Below are positions 8,170 through 17,184 of a stretch of 64,000 nt of DNA, piece after piece. Source of the DNA: Haloferax litoreum (GTDB taxonomy: Archaea; Halobacteriota; Halobacteria; Halobacteriales; Haloferacaceae); assembly GCF_009674605.1 (NCBI RefSeq), contig NZ_WKJO01000001.1, forward strand, positions 2,294,001-2,358,000, given 5' to 3'. Numbering within the stretch: the stretch's first letter is position 1; each line of letters opens with the position of its first letter. Under the pieces are notes generated by a model that saw nothing but the letters and a program-made list of their open reading frames with translations, was not told where the DNA came from and did no database searches. The translations under genes and the position numbers were made by a program.

Positions 8170-8961
8170 ATGGTTGGGTTCGACCCCGGTGAGGTATTCG
8201 ACGTACTCACGTCGCGTAGGGAGGTGCTCGTCTCGCTCTCCGAAGGCGGGAAGAAACCGGCCGACCTGACCACCGAACTCGGCGTCTCTCGGTCGACCAT
8301 CGACCGGAGCATACGTGAACTCGAAGGCGTCGGTTTCGTCGACGTGGTCGACGGCGTCGCTCACACGACGCTCTCGGGCCGGATGGCGCTCAGCACGTAC
8401 AATCGGTTCGTCGCGCAGTTGGACGATATCGGCGAGGCCGCCAGCGCACTCGAATCACTGCCACCCGATGCGCCCTTCGACTCGGTGATGCTCGATGGGT
8501 GCGACGTCGTCGTCGCGTCTGATTCGGACGGCGAACAACCGCTCGAGAGACTCACGTCGCTCCTCGAGGACGCAGTGTCGGTGAGAGGGTGTGTCGTCGC
8601 CGCGCTCCCATCCCAAGTCGAGGTGTACTATCGCCGCATCGTCGACGACGACGTCTCGGCCGAACTCGTCGCCACAGAAGACGTGGTAGAGCGACTCGTC
8701 ACGGCGTATCGACCCCAACTCGTCGAACTCTGTGCGACGGACTCGTTCTCGCTTCGCTCGATAGCGTCGCTCCCGTACAGTCTCCTCGTGGTCGAACGGC
8801 CGACCGGACCGGTTGCTATCGTCGAAACCTACTCTTCCCGCACGCTCGTCGGCGTCGTCTCCAACGACAGACCAGACGCCGTCGCGTGGGCACGCTCACA
8901 AATCGACCGCTGGGCGGCGGCCTCTACGCCGCTTCCTTTCTCCACAGCGCGTGAAGAGTAG
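8170..8961 (+). CDS. Winged-helix transcriptional regulator, FilR1/MetOD1-like
   Basis: A 263-residue regulator. Residues about 10-75 form a winged helix-turn-helix (KKPADLTTELGVSRSTIDRSI recognition region is split around residue 40). The C-terminal half, with PYSLLVVE, IVETYSSRTLVGVVSNDRPDAV and WARSQIDRW at its end, resembles the methanogen output domain (DUF1724) of FilR1-type archaeal regulators. The ligand is unknown. It has its own predicted leaderless promoter and stands upstream of the aminotransferase gene, 58 bases away, which could be a target. Confidence 0.82.
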   Translation: MVGFDPGEVFDVLTSRREVLVSLSEGGKKPADLTTELGVSRSTIDRSIRELEGVGFVDVVDGVAHTTLSGRMALSTYNRFVAQLDDIGEAASALESLPPDAPFDSVMLDGCDVVVASDSDGEQPLERLTSLLEDAVSVRGCVVAALPSQVEVYYRRIVDDDVSAELVATEDVVERLVTAYRPQLVELCATDSFSLRSIASLPYSLLVVERPTGPVAIVETYSSRTLVGVVSNDRPDAVAWARSQIDRWAAASTPLPFSTAREE

Positions 8962-9019
8962 ACCAGGCGCCGGCCTCGCAACCCCAACGACTTACGAGGG
9001 GCACATCGAAGGGGTTCCA

Positions 9020-10159
9020 ATGACGACGTTTCCCGCGATTCCGTATCTAGAGTGGATTGTCGGGCGCGCCGACGAGGCGACGTTCGACCTCGCGACGAGT
9101 GACCTCCGCGTCGCAGCAGACGACGGCGGAGTCGTGCCGCCGATTCTCGCCGGCCTCCCCGACCCCGTGGACGAGACACTCGTGTCCCAACTCGCGGCCC
9201 GATACGATGTGCCGGAATCGTGGGTGCTCGTCACGGCGGGCGCGTCGAGTGCGAACTTCCTCGCGTCGTGCGCCTTACTCGACCATCCGGGCCACCCCGG
9301 CGAAGCAGACGACGACCGCGGAGACGACTCTGAAGACCATCCACGGCCACAGGTCCTCGTCGAGAAACCGGGGTATCAACCACTTGCTGCGGTTCCGGAG
9401 GCATTGGGTGCGCGCGTCGACCGATTCGTCCGCCCACCGGAGTACGACTACGACATCGAACCGCCCCGTATCGACGGTGCGAAATCGGATACGTTCACGT
9501 ACGCCGTCGTCACGAACCGGCACAACCCATCGGGGAGACTCGCCTCGCGCGCCGAACTCGCCGAGTTGGCGCACGTCGTGGGCGACGCCGGCGGGTCGCT
9601 CCTCGTCGACGAGGTGTACGCCCCCTTCGTCGACCCCGCTCACGACGGCCCATTTGGTGGTGAAACTGCGGCGGGCCTGCCGAACGTCGTCACCACGGGG
9701 TCGTTGACGAAGTTCTACGGTCTCGGCGGCCTTCGAATCGGCTGGATAATCGCCGACCCGGAAGTCGTCGAACGCGCACGCTCGGCGTCACTGTACCTGC
9801 CGTCGGTGGCCGACCCCAGTCGGAAACTCGCCCGCCGCGCCCTCCACCACAGTGACCGCCTCGAATCGACCGCCCGTGAGCACTTCTCTGCGAACCACGA
9901 ACGACTGGCGTCGTTCGTCGCAGACCGGTCGAACCTCTCGGGTCGTATCCACGCCGGCGGCACGTTCGCGTTCCTCTCGCACGACGACTACGACGGCGAC
10001 GAGGTGGCCGACGCCGCGTGGGAACGCGGCGTTCTCGTCGTCCCCGGCCGGTTCTTCGGTGCACCAGCGGCGTTCCGAGTCGCACTCGGCGGCACGCCAG
10101 ACGAGATGGCCGCCGCACTCGACGTGTTCGGCGAGGTTCTCGACGACCTAGCGAATTGA
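9020..10159 (+). CDS. PLP-dependent aminotransferase, class I/II
   Basis: A 379-residue fold-type I aminotransferase. The expected cofactor residues are visible: NRHNPSG (166-172), the ring-stacking aspartate in LLVDEVY (Asp197), the Schiff-base lysine in SLTKFYG (Lys231) and the phosphate/substrate arginine region LRIGW (238-242). The start ATG 9020 is the first methionine that gives the normal N-terminus; the frame runs back into the previous gene without conserved sequence. An acidic His/Asp/Glu-rich insert at about residues 89-108 is odd for the family. The closest classes are histidinol-phosphate or alanine/aspartate-type enzymes; the amino acid substrate cannot be told. Confidence 0.88.
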   Translation: MTTFPAIPYLEWIVGRADEATFDLATSDLRVAADDGGVVPPILAGLPDPVDETLVSQLAARYDVPESWVLVTAGASSANFLASCALLDHPGHPGEADDDRGDDSEDHPRPQVLVEKPGYQPLAAVPEALGARVDRFVRPPEYDYDIEPPRIDGAKSDTFTYAVVTNRHNPSGRLASRAELAELAHVVGDAGGSLLVDEVYAPFVDPAHDGPFGGETAAGLPNVVTTGSLTKFYGLGGLRIGWIIADPEVVERARSASLYLPSVADPSRKLARRALHHSDRLESTAREHFSANHERLASFVADRSNLSGRIHAGGTFAFLSHDDYDGDEVADAAWERGVLVVPGRFFGAPAAFRVALGGTPDEMAAALDVFGEVLDDLAN

Positions 10160-10335
10160 GATGGGTGGCCCGGTGGAAGTGGCCGCTGGACTGTCGGAAG
10201 TGGCCGAGACGGGACGGGCGGGACGTCACGAACCGACGAATTTCTCTGCTTCCAGACAATCGTGGGGCATAGGTCTCAGCACACGGGAATTTGCGTACTC
10301 GGCTAAGTAGTTTCTTCGCATCGATTCAGGTAGTG

Positions 10336-11064
10336 GTGAACACCGTGTCAGTCCCATCTACAGAACGACACCGAGCGGAACCGACCCCTGAACCGACCAC
10401 AAAGACGTCGCGGATGCGACGCGTTCGACGACTTGCGGGTCTCGCACTCGTCGGCGCAGCGTACTGGACCGTCGTCAGACCCCGGATGTTGAACTGGGGT
10501 GCGACGCCGACTGAGGTCCGACGCCCCTTGGCCGGCGACGCCCTCCTCCCAGAACCAGACGGGGAGTCCACGATGGCTCTCACCATCGACGCGCCCCCGG
10601 AAGACATCTGGCCGTGGCTTCGGCAACTCGGACAGGGACGCGGCGGATTCTACAGTTACGAGTGGGCGGAGAATCTCGTCGGTCTCGACATCCACAACGC
10701 CGACGAAATCATCCCCGAGTACCAGGATATCGCCCTCGGCGACGAGGTTCGACTCGGCAATCCCGAGCGGTACCCCGACACCAAACTCGAAGTCGCCGCA
10801 ATCAGTCCCGAGCGAGCCCTCGTCCTCCAGAGTCCAGAAGACCCGCCGTGGTGGGTCTGGTCGTTCGTCCTCGACCCGGTCACAGAGACGGAGACGCGCC
10901 TCGTCGTCCGGTCACGGATTAGCCTGCCAGACAACCCGGCGCTTCGCGTCGCCAGTCAGTTGGTACTCGACCCGGTGACGTTCATGATGACTCGCGGGAT
11001 GTTGCTCGGAATCAAGTCGCGGGTCGAAGCACCCGTCCGCGAGGAACCGTTACTCGACGTGTGA
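10336..11064 (+). CDS. Membrane-anchored SRPBCC (START-like) protein
   Basis: A protein of about 242 residues with one hydrophobic segment (LAGLALVGAAYWTVV, near residue 35) followed by an SRPBCC-like domain: MALTIDAPPEDIWPWLRQLGQGRGGFYSYEW and a later hydrophobic-pocket beta strand pattern. Such domains bind lipids or other hydrophobic ligands. The start is uncertain: GTG at 10336 or 10333, or ATG at 10414 directly before the membrane segment; TTG 10291 is also in frame. Similar proteins occur in bacteria and haloarchaea without assigned function. Convergent with the lactate dehydrogenase gene, 51 bases apart. Confidence 0.75.
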   Translation: MNTVSVPSTERHRAEPTPEPTTKTSRMRRVRRLAGLALVGAAYWTVVRPRMLNWGATPTEVRRPLAGDALLPEPDGESTMALTIDAPPEDIWPWLRQLGQGRGGFYSYEWAENLVGLDIHNADEIIPEYQDIALGDEVRLGNPERYPDTKLEVAAISPERALVLQSPEDPPWWVWSFVLDPVTETETRLVVRSRISLPDNPALRVASQLVLDPVTFMMTRGMLLGIKSRVEAPVREEPLLDV

Positions 11065-11115
11065 AAAATCGGTGTGTGACGGTGTTTCGCTCGTCTATTC
11101 GGCGCTTCGGTGCGC

Positions 11116-14100
11116 TTACACCTCGATGGCGCGGGCGAGCATCTCGACTGGGTGTGGCGGTTCTTCGTCCACACCCATGTCTTCGAGTTGCGACCGGCAG
11201 GACGCGCCGGGAGCGACGACGACGTCGCCCGGACTGTCCGCAACCTGCCCTTCGAGGATGTTCCCAATCGCCTTCGACATCGAGTAGTGTTCGGCCTCGT
11301 ACCCGAACGACCCGGACATGCCACAGCACGTCGAGTCGAGTGGGTCCACGTCGAACCCGGCGCGGCGGAGGACGCCCACCGCGTGGTGGTCCTTCTTCGT
11401 GGACTTCTGGTGACAGTGGCCGTGGTAGGTCAGGTAGTCGTTCTGCGGGAGGAACGAGAGCGACTCGTCCAGTCGGAACGTGTCGACGTACTCCATGACG
11501 CCGTAGGAGTTGGCCGCGACGGCCTCCACGTCGTCGCCGGAGAGTAAGTCGAGGTAGTCAGACTGGAACATTACCGCGTCCGAGGGTTCACAGAGGACGA
11601 TGTCCCACCCCTCTTCGACGAAGGGTGCGAGTACCTCGACGTTCTGTTTCGCGTCGGCCCGCGCTTTGTCGAGGAAGCCCTTCGAGTGCGGCGGTCTGCC
11701 GGACCCGGCAACTCCCTCGGGGATGCGAACGTGGACGTTCGCCGCTTCGAGTGCCTCGACGGCCGCTTTCCCCACTTCGGGGTGGTTGTAGTTCGTGTAG
11801 GTATCGGGGAACAACAGCACCTTTCGGTCGGCCTGCGCTTCGGCGATTGCCGCCGACCCGCGCGACGTGAACCACCCCTCGAAGCTCTGTGAGTGGAATT
11901 TCGGCAGTGACCGCTCTTTGGCGATGCCGATGGTCTTCTCCATCACCCAGCGCGCGCCGGGAACCTTCGTCGCGGCGTTGCTGACCGGTGCGAACTTCGA
12001 CCCGAGTTCGGACAGCGAGTCGATGTTGGCGAATATTCGGTCGCGGAGACTGGAGCCATTGCGCTGGTGGTACTCGTGCATCACCTCGGCTTTCATCTTC
12101 GCCATGTCGACTTCGCTCGGGCAGTCTTTCGAACACCCCTTACACCCGACACAGAGGTCCAGCACCTCGTGGACGAACTCGTCTTCGAACATCTCGTCTT
12201 CCGGGAGGCCACCGCTCATGGCCTGCCGAAGCATGTTCGCTCGCCCGCGAGTCGCCTGAATCTCCTCTTCGGCGGCGCGGAACGTCGGACACATGACGCC
12301 ACCGACGGTGGACTGCTGGCCGCGACACCCAGCACACCCGTGACAGAGTTCGACCATGCCCTCGAATCCGTTGTCGTTGTCCCAGTTCAGCGTCGTCTCG
12401 AATCCGGCGTCGAAGTCGTAGTCCGGTGAGAACCGGAGGTTCTCGGTCAGGTCGTAGTCGCCGCAGATGTTCCCCGGATTGAGCAACCAGTCGGGGTCGA
12501 ACTCGCTCTTCAGGTCGCGGAAGACGTTCCAGAGGTGGTCCCCGTACAGTTTCCGGTTCCACTGGGTTCGTGCCCTGCCATCGCCGTGTTCGCCGGAGAC
12601 GGACCCGCCGTACTTGACGACGAGGTCCGTCACTTCGTCGGCGATTTCTTCGAACGTCTCGACGCCTTCGACCGTCTTCGTGTTGACGAGAGGTCGAATG
12701 TGGAGGACGCCCGGCCCCGCGTGTGCGTAGTAGGACGCGAAGGTGTCGTGTTCGTCGAGGATATCCTGGAAGTCGGAGACGTAGTCCGGGAGGTTCTCCG
12801 CCGGGATAGCGGTGTCTTCGATGTACGCGATGTGTTTCTCGTCGGTCGTCCGCGAGAGGAGAATCGGGAGGCCCGACTTACGCATCTTCCAGAACTTCGC
12901 GCGGGTGTCGGCGTCGTGCGCCTCCATGAAGTCGGTCGCGCGACGGTCTTTGGTGGTCACCGAGGCGGACCCGCCGTTGGGTTCGAACGCAGTCCCGTCG
13001 GGGTCGATGACCCTGTCTTCGATGAGGTCTGCGACCTTCTGCTTGCCTGCTTCGTCGGAGTCGGCGTAGAACTCGACGAGGAGTGTCGAATCCGTGCCCT
13101 CGGGAAGCATCCCGACCACGTCGGCGAATTCGGCCGTGTCACGCGCCAAGTCGAGAAGCACGTCGTCCATGACCTCGACCGCCGCGGGTTCGTGTTCGAG
13201 GATGGGTGCCACGTCGTGCATCGCGTCGATGACGTCGTCGTACGTGAGGAGTGCGACGGACGCCGTCTCTGGGATGGGTTCGAGCGAGACAGTCGCCTTC
13301 GTGACGAGTGCCAGCGTCCCTTCGCTCCCGGCGATGAGACGGCCGAGGTTGACGGTGCCCGCGTCCCACTCGTCGTCGATGCCGGTGTCGTCGGGGGTCC
13401 GACGCTCACCGCGCATCTCGTCGACGAGCATGTCGAGGTTGTACCCCGAGACGTTGCGCTTCAGGTCTGGGTAGCGCTCGGAAATCTCGTCTGCCTCGTC
13501 GTCGAGCACCTGTGCGACTTTCGCGTAGATTCGCTGTTCGAGCGAGCCCTGGGGGTCGCCCTTCTCCCGGAGTTCGTCGACGCTCATCTCACCGAACGTC
13601 GTCACCGTGCCATCCGCGAGGACGACTTCGAGTTCTTCGATGTAGTAGTCGGTTTTGCCGTACTTCAGCGAGTGCGCCCCAGTCGAGTTGTTGCCGATTG
13701 CGCCGCCGAGGGCGGAGCGGTCACCCCACGCCGGGTCGGGAGCGAACTTCAGGCCGTGCGGGGCCAACTGTTCGTTGAGTTCACCGAGTCGAACGCCAAC
13801 TTCGGCAGTCGCCGTCCGCGTGTCGGGGTCGACATCTGTGACCTCGCCCATGTGTCGGACGAAGTCGAGGACGACAGCCTCGTTGACCGTCTGGCCTGCG
13901 AGACTCGTGCCACCGCCTCGCGGGAGGACGGGTATCTCGCGCTCGGCGCAGTACTCCATCACCGCCGCCACGTCTGCCGTCGACTTCGGCATGACGACGC
14001 CGATGGGCATCTTCTCGTACGCCGAGGCGTCCGTGGCGTACAGCGTTCTTGTGTAGGTGTCGAATCGCACGTCGCCCTCGACGATGGATTCGAGGTCTTC

Positions 14101-14193
14101 GACCAGCCCTGGCCGCTCTACGTCGTCGTTGACGTAGTCGTAGTTACCCTCCAGTGAGGGGTCGGCGGCCGCTTCGTGCGTGTTAGATGCCAT
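11116..14193 (-). CDS. dld: D-lactate dehydrogenase-type FAD-linked oxidase fused to Fe-S/CCG domains
   Basis: A 1025-residue fusion. The N-terminal half is a GlcD-like FAD-binding oxidase (LPRGGGTSLAGQ nucleotide-binding segment near residue 95) with its C-terminal cap. Then come two Fe-S motifs, CHGCAGCRGQ with a later Cys and CVGCKGCSKDCP. The last third has CCG-type cysteine motifs (HGHCHQKS, TCCGMSGSFGYE) as in GlpC/LutA subunits. Electrons from a 2-hydroxyacid would go from FAD through the Fe-S centres to the quinone pool. The lctP gene 105 bases upstream and the lut-type genes nearby make D-lactate the likely substrate; glycolate or another 2-hydroxyacid is possible. Confidence 0.87.
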   Translation of the reverse strand: MASNTHEAAADPSLEGNYDYVNDDVERPGLVEDLESIVEGDVRFDTYTRTLYATDASAYEKMPIGVVMPKSTADVAAVMEYCAEREIPVLPRGGGTSLAGQTVNEAVVLDFVRHMGEVTDVDPDTRTATAEVGVRLGELNEQLAPHGLKFAPDPAWGDRSALGGAIGNNSTGAHSLKYGKTDYYIEELEVVLADGTVTTFGEMSVDELREKGDPQGSLEQRIYAKVAQVLDDEADEISERYPDLKRNVSGYNLDMLVDEMRGERRTPDDTGIDDEWDAGTVNLGRLIAGSEGTLALVTKATVSLEPIPETASVALLTYDDVIDAMHDVAPILEHEPAAVEVMDDVLLDLARDTAEFADVVGMLPEGTDSTLLVEFYADSDEAGKQKVADLIEDRVIDPDGTAFEPNGGSASVTTKDRRATDFMEAHDADTRAKFWKMRKSGLPILLSRTTDEKHIAYIEDTAIPAENLPDYVSDFQDILDEHDTFASYYAHAGPGVLHIRPLVNTKTVEGVETFEEIADEVTDLVVKYGGSVSGEHGDGRARTQWNRKLYGDHLWNVFRDLKSEFDPDWLLNPGNICGDYDLTENLRFSPDYDFDAGFETTLNWDNDNGFEGMVELCHGCAGCRGQQSTVGGVMCPTFRAAEEEIQATRGRANMLRQAMSGGLPEDEMFEDEFVHEVLDLCVGCKGCSKDCPSEVDMAKMKAEVMHEYHQRNGSSLRDRIFANIDSLSELGSKFAPVSNAATKVPGARWVMEKTIGIAKERSLPKFHSQSFEGWFTSRGSAAIAEAQADRKVLLFPDTYTNYNHPEVGKAAVEALEAANVHVRIPEGVAGSGRPPHSKGFLDKARADAKQNVEVLAPFVEEGWDIVLCEPSDAVMFQSDYLDLLSGDDVEAVAANSYGVMEYVDTFRLDESLSFLPQNDYLTYHGHCHQKSTKKDHHAVGVLRRAGFDVDPLDSTCCGMSGSFGYEAEHYSMSKAIGNILEGQVADSPGDVVVAPGASCRSQLEDMGVDEEPPHPVEMLARAIEV

Positions 14194-14235
14194 TGATTGG
14201 TCTCTCTAGTAGTGGATTTGTGTGAAACAATAAAG

Positions 14236-14253
14236 ACACCCGGAAGAGGGTGT
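14236..14253 (-). terminator. Hairpin between lctP and dld (terminator or operator)
   Basis: ACACCC-GGAAGA-GGGTGT is a perfect 6-base inverted repeat. Read on the gene strand it is followed by CTTTATTGTTT, so it could end lctP transcripts. It also lies just upstream of the TATA-like TTTATT of the dld promoter, so a regulatory role is equally possible. Confidence 0.4.
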
Positions 14254-14298
14254 GTGTATTTTCATTCGTGAACGATTCTCCGTCCGAACGTCCACCGT

Positions 14299-16044
14299 TT
14301 AGAACACGCCGGGGAACAGCACGTAGCTGAACAGGAGCGTGAGGATGCCGGTGGCCGTCCCGTAGTAGACGAGCGGGATGAGTTCGAGGCGGATGACGCG
14401 TCCCTCTTCGCCGACGAGGCCGACGACTGCGAGCGCAGCGACGACGTTGTGGACGGCGATGAGGTTCCCGATGGCGCCACCGACTGCCTGCGCACCCAGC
14501 ATGATGGTCTTCGGCGTGCCAATCTGGTCTGCAACACCGTACTGGAAGGTGCCGAACAGGATGTCGGAGACGGTGTTCGACCCCGCGAGGAACGCACCGA
14601 ATGCGCCCACGTACGCGGCGAAGAACGGGTACGCCGAGCCAGCGATGCCCGCCATGCCCTCGGAGAGGACGATGAGCATACTGTCACTGCCCGTCGCTGC
14701 GCCGGACTGGAGCATAATCTGCACCGTGGCGACGGCGAACAGCAGTGCGACGACTGCGGGTCCGACCTTCTCGACGGTCTCTGTCCACGACGCCTTGATA
14801 TCTTCACTCCGCATTCCGTGAATCGGAATCGTCACGAGGTGCACTGCGATGAACACTGCACCGGGCAGGTAGAGGAACGCGAAGTCGTTTCCGAGGCCCG
14901 TTCCGAGGATGTTGCTCCACCCGACGACGAACAGGTCACTGGTGATGAAGGCCTTGACAGGGTCCGCGACGCGGGTCACGACGAGCAGGAGCGCGACGAG
15001 CGCGTACGGCGTCCACGCCTTCAGCAGCGACATCTGACCAGCCGATGCCGGCATGGTGGACTGAACCGACCCACCGTCGGCGGCGACAGAGACGTTGTCG
15101 GTCGTCGATTCGCCCGGCTCGATGTCACCGACCCAGTGGTCGGGCCACGCCGACTCGGGCGCGAAGTCCCACTCTTCGTCGGGGTGGAAGAGGCCAGCCT
15201 TGAGCGCGCTAACGGTCACGGCCAGACCGACCATCGACCCGAGGAGACCCGGGAACTCCGGTCCGAGGAAGTACGCGGTCAGGAAGTACGGAACCGAGAA
15301 CGACGCCCACGCGAACAGCGTGAGAGGCAGCACTTCGAGTGCCGGTTTGATGGACCGCTCTTCGCCGAAGAAGCGCGTCATCATGGCGACACCGATGAAC
15401 GGAAGCGCGATGCCGACGACGACGTGGTGCATGGCAGCGAAGACGGCGATTTCGCTGACCCACGCGGCGATGGATTCGAAGTTTCCGGCACCGAGGACTT
15501 CGGTACTAATCGACTCGACGCCCTCGAAGATGTCGATCATCCCGATGATGAGCGGCGTCCCGACGGCACCGAACGTAATTGCCATGAGGTTACCCGTGAG
15601 GGCAACCACGACGGCGGCCAGTGGCGGGAAGCCGAGACCGACGAGAAGCGGACCGACGATTGCGGCCGGGGTACCGAACCCGGCGGCCGACTCGATGAAC
15701 GAGCCCATGAGGAAGACGAGCAGGACGACCTGCACGCGACGGTCCTCACTGATGGACGCGAACCCGTTGTTGATGGAGTCGAACGCGCCCGTCTGCTTGA
15801 GCGTGTACAGGAGCAGGATGGCACCGAAGACGATGTAGAGGATGTTCGCTGCCGTGATGAATCCGTTAATCGTCGCGGCGGCAATCCACGTCGGGGTCAT
15901 GCCCCACCCGACAACCCCTGCGCCGATGGCGACCAGCCATGCGACCGGCATCGCCCGCGTCGCGGGCCAATACCGGCCAACCATGAGGTACGCGATAGTC
16001 AGCAGCGGGAGCAGCGCAATGAGTGCGTTGGTCGCACTAACCAT
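14299..16044 (-). CDS. lctP: L-lactate permease LctP
   Basis: A 581-residue membrane protein of the lactate permease family, with about twelve or more hydrophobic segments and the family signature region [17 protein letters not shown] in the first third and [14 protein letters not shown] near the C-terminus. It takes up lactate with protons or sodium. The ATG at 16044 is preceded by a strong Shine-Dalgarno sequence (16051-16057), unusual here and decisive for the start. A TATA-like element near 16134-16143 gives a leader of some 65 bases. It is transcribed toward dld and diverges from the winged-helix regulator across a 373-base gap with repeated 10-12-mers. Confidence 0.93.
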   Translation of the reverse strand: MVSATNALIALLPLLTIAYLMVGRYWPATRAMPVAWLVAIGAGVVGWGMTPTWIAAATINGFITAANILYIVFGAILLLYTLKQTGAFDSINNGFASISEDRRVQVVLLVFLMGSFIESAAGFGTPAAIVGPLLVGLGFPPLAAVVVALTGNLMAITFGAVGTPLIIGMIDIFEGVESISTEVLGAGNFESIAAWVSEIAVFAAMHHVVVGIALPFIGVAMMTRFFGEERSIKPALEVLPLTLFAWASFSVPYFLTAYFLGPEFPGLLGSMVGLAVTVSALKAGLFHPDEEWDFAPESAWPDHWVGDIEPGESTTDNVSVAADGGSVQSTMPASAGQMSLLKAWTPYALVALLLVVTRVADPVKAFITSDLFVVGWSNILGTGLGNDFAFLYLPGAVFIAVHLVTIPIHGMRSEDIKASWTETVEKVGPAVVALLFAVATVQIMLQSGAATGSDSMLIVLSEGMAGIAGSAYPFFAAYVGAFGAFLAGSNTVSDILFGTFQYGVADQIGTPKTIMLGAQAVGGAIGNLIAVHNVVAALAVVGLVGEEGRVIRLELIPLVYYGTATGILTLLFSYVLFPGVF

Positions 16045-16050
16045 GCTGCT

Positions 16051-16057
16051 CACCTCC
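16051..16057 (-). promoter_or_regulatory. Shine-Dalgarno sequence of lctP
   Basis: GGAGGTG on the minus strand, with six bases between it and the ATG at 16044. Most genes around it have no such site and appear leaderless, so this transcript probably has a translated-by-SD leader. Confidence 0.75.
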
Positions 16058-16208
16058 ACAGCTCGTTCCAGCCGTTTCCATTCCAGATTCGTGCCTGATG
16101 CGGTACATCGTGGCATCTGCTACACAACCTTTGTGATAAATACCTATCGTTCGTTGCTATTCGTGACATATCCTCTGTCGATCCGGCCCCGGTGCTCGGA
16201 ACCCAGTA

Positions 16209-16220
16209 CACTCGTGTGCA
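16209..16220. repeat. Copy 1 of the CACnCGTGTG motif
   Basis: CACTCGTGTGCA, identical over 12 bases to the copy at 16373-16384. It lies about 65 bases upstream of the predicted lctP TATA box. Confidence 0.6.
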
Positions 16221-16329
16221 TATTTTCAATTTGGCCGTTTAAACGTCGAAATTCGGGGTTTCAGGGATTCGTGCCGGTGTTTCGTCGTTTGGGGTGTTCT
16301 TCACGAAAAGTGCCGTCGACCACCCTTTC

Positions 16330-16341
16330 CACACGTGTGAG
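16330..16341. repeat. Copy 2 of the CACnCGTGTG motif (palindromic version)
   Basis: CACACGTGTGAG; its first ten bases form a perfect palindrome and match the other copies except at one position. Confidence 0.55.
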
Positions 16342-16372
16342 TCGGCCACTACACACAAGTACAGTGGAATTT

Positions 16373-16384
16373 CACTCGTGTGCA
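16373..16384. repeat. Copy 3 of the CACnCGTGTG motif
   Basis: CACTCGTGTGCA, directly upstream of the TATA-like element of the regulator gene, where an activator or an autoregulator could touch TFB or TBP. Confidence 0.6.
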
Positions 16385-16417
16385 AAGGCTTATGCCTTCG
16401 TGTATAGAGGGTGAACC

Positions 16418-17062
16418 ATGGAGGACGAGTCTGGTGCGCGCGCTCGAAACGAGCACGGACAGTACGTGGGACGCATCTCACTGGACGCCGTGTTGGACGT
16501 ATTCCGCGCCCGGGACGACGCTGCTCGTCCACTCACCGCAACGGACGTTTTGGAGGAACTCGATTGCTCTCGTCGGACTGCCCACAACAAACTGAACGAA
16601 CTCGAAGAACGCGGTGACCTCGCCACGAGAAAGGTCGGTGCCCGAAGTCGCGTCTGGTGGATTCCGCTGACCGGGGACGCTAGCGTGGCGACTACGTCCG
16701 CAGAGACGAGTGGCGAGCGTCCGTCCACGAGAGAGTCACCCCACAGAGGGGCGGGGGCCGAGGGCGGACACGGCCTCGACCACCCGCCTGCAGTCTCGAA
16801 CGCCATCGAACAGGCCGACTTGCCGGGAAGTGGGCCGATGCTCGACGCCCGACGCGAGGCACTCTCTGCCGCGTACGAGTATCTCACCGACCATCCCGAA
16901 GCCAAGAAAGCAGACTTCCTCCGCGACGTGTACTACGAGTACCCGGCGGGATTCGAGTCGGCGGAAGGATGGTGGAACGCCATCCAACCCGCGCTCAAGC
17001 AACTCCCCGGTGTGGACCCGCCCGAAGAACGTGGTCACATCTGGCACTTCCTCGGGGGATAA
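16418..17062 (+). CDS. Winged-helix transcriptional regulator of the lactate locus
   Basis: A 214-residue protein. Residues about 20-80 form a winged helix (TATDVLEELDCSRRTAHNKL, then a wing with RKVGARSRVWW). A low-complexity linker with Ser, Thr and Gly-His follows. The C-terminal 60 residues, with KADFLRDVYYEYPAGF and WWNAIQPALKQLPGVDPP, form a compact domain I do not recognise by name but which recurs in haloarchaeal regulators. It diverges from lctP and precedes the Nramp-like and lut-type genes, so local control of lactate genes is the natural guess. Predicted leaderless from a TATA-like site 28 bases upstream. Confidence 0.78.
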   Translation: MEDESGARARNEHGQYVGRISLDAVLDVFRARDDAARPLTATDVLEELDCSRRTAHNKLNELEERGDLATRKVGARSRVWWIPLTGDASVATTSAETSGERPSTRESPHRGAGAEGGHGLDHPPAVSNAIEQADLPGSGPMLDARREALSAAYEYLTDHPEAKKADFLRDVYYEYPAGFESAEGWWNAIQPALKQLPGVDPPEERGHIWHFLGG

Positions 17063-17184
17063 CCCCGCTCGAAACAGGTTCCTGCACCCTACGAATTTAT
17101 ACGGCATCAGGCCACAGTCTCGGCCAACGTACCGATGTCAATCGATTCGCCGGCAGATAGAATCATCGCGGAGAGGGTCACTCG

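Larger units (their letters stand above)
16045..16417. other. Regulatory intergenic region between divergent lctP and wHTH regulator
   Basis: No gene seen. It contains the lctP leader and Shine-Dalgarno on the minus strand, a minus-strand TATA-like GTATTTATC near 16134-16143, three copies of a CACnCGTGTG motif, and on the plus strand a TATA-like CTTATG near 16388-16394 that is about 28 bases before the regulator ATG. Confidence 0.7.

Noticed and set aside
12535-14157. A 540-codon plus-strand frame opposite dld
   Set aside because: Antisense shadow caused by GC-rich third codon positions; no domains, and the minus strand codes a well-defined flavoprotein.
14449-16098. A 549-codon plus-strand frame opposite lctP
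   Set aside because: Very Arg/Asp/Glu-rich antisense shadow of a membrane-protein gene.
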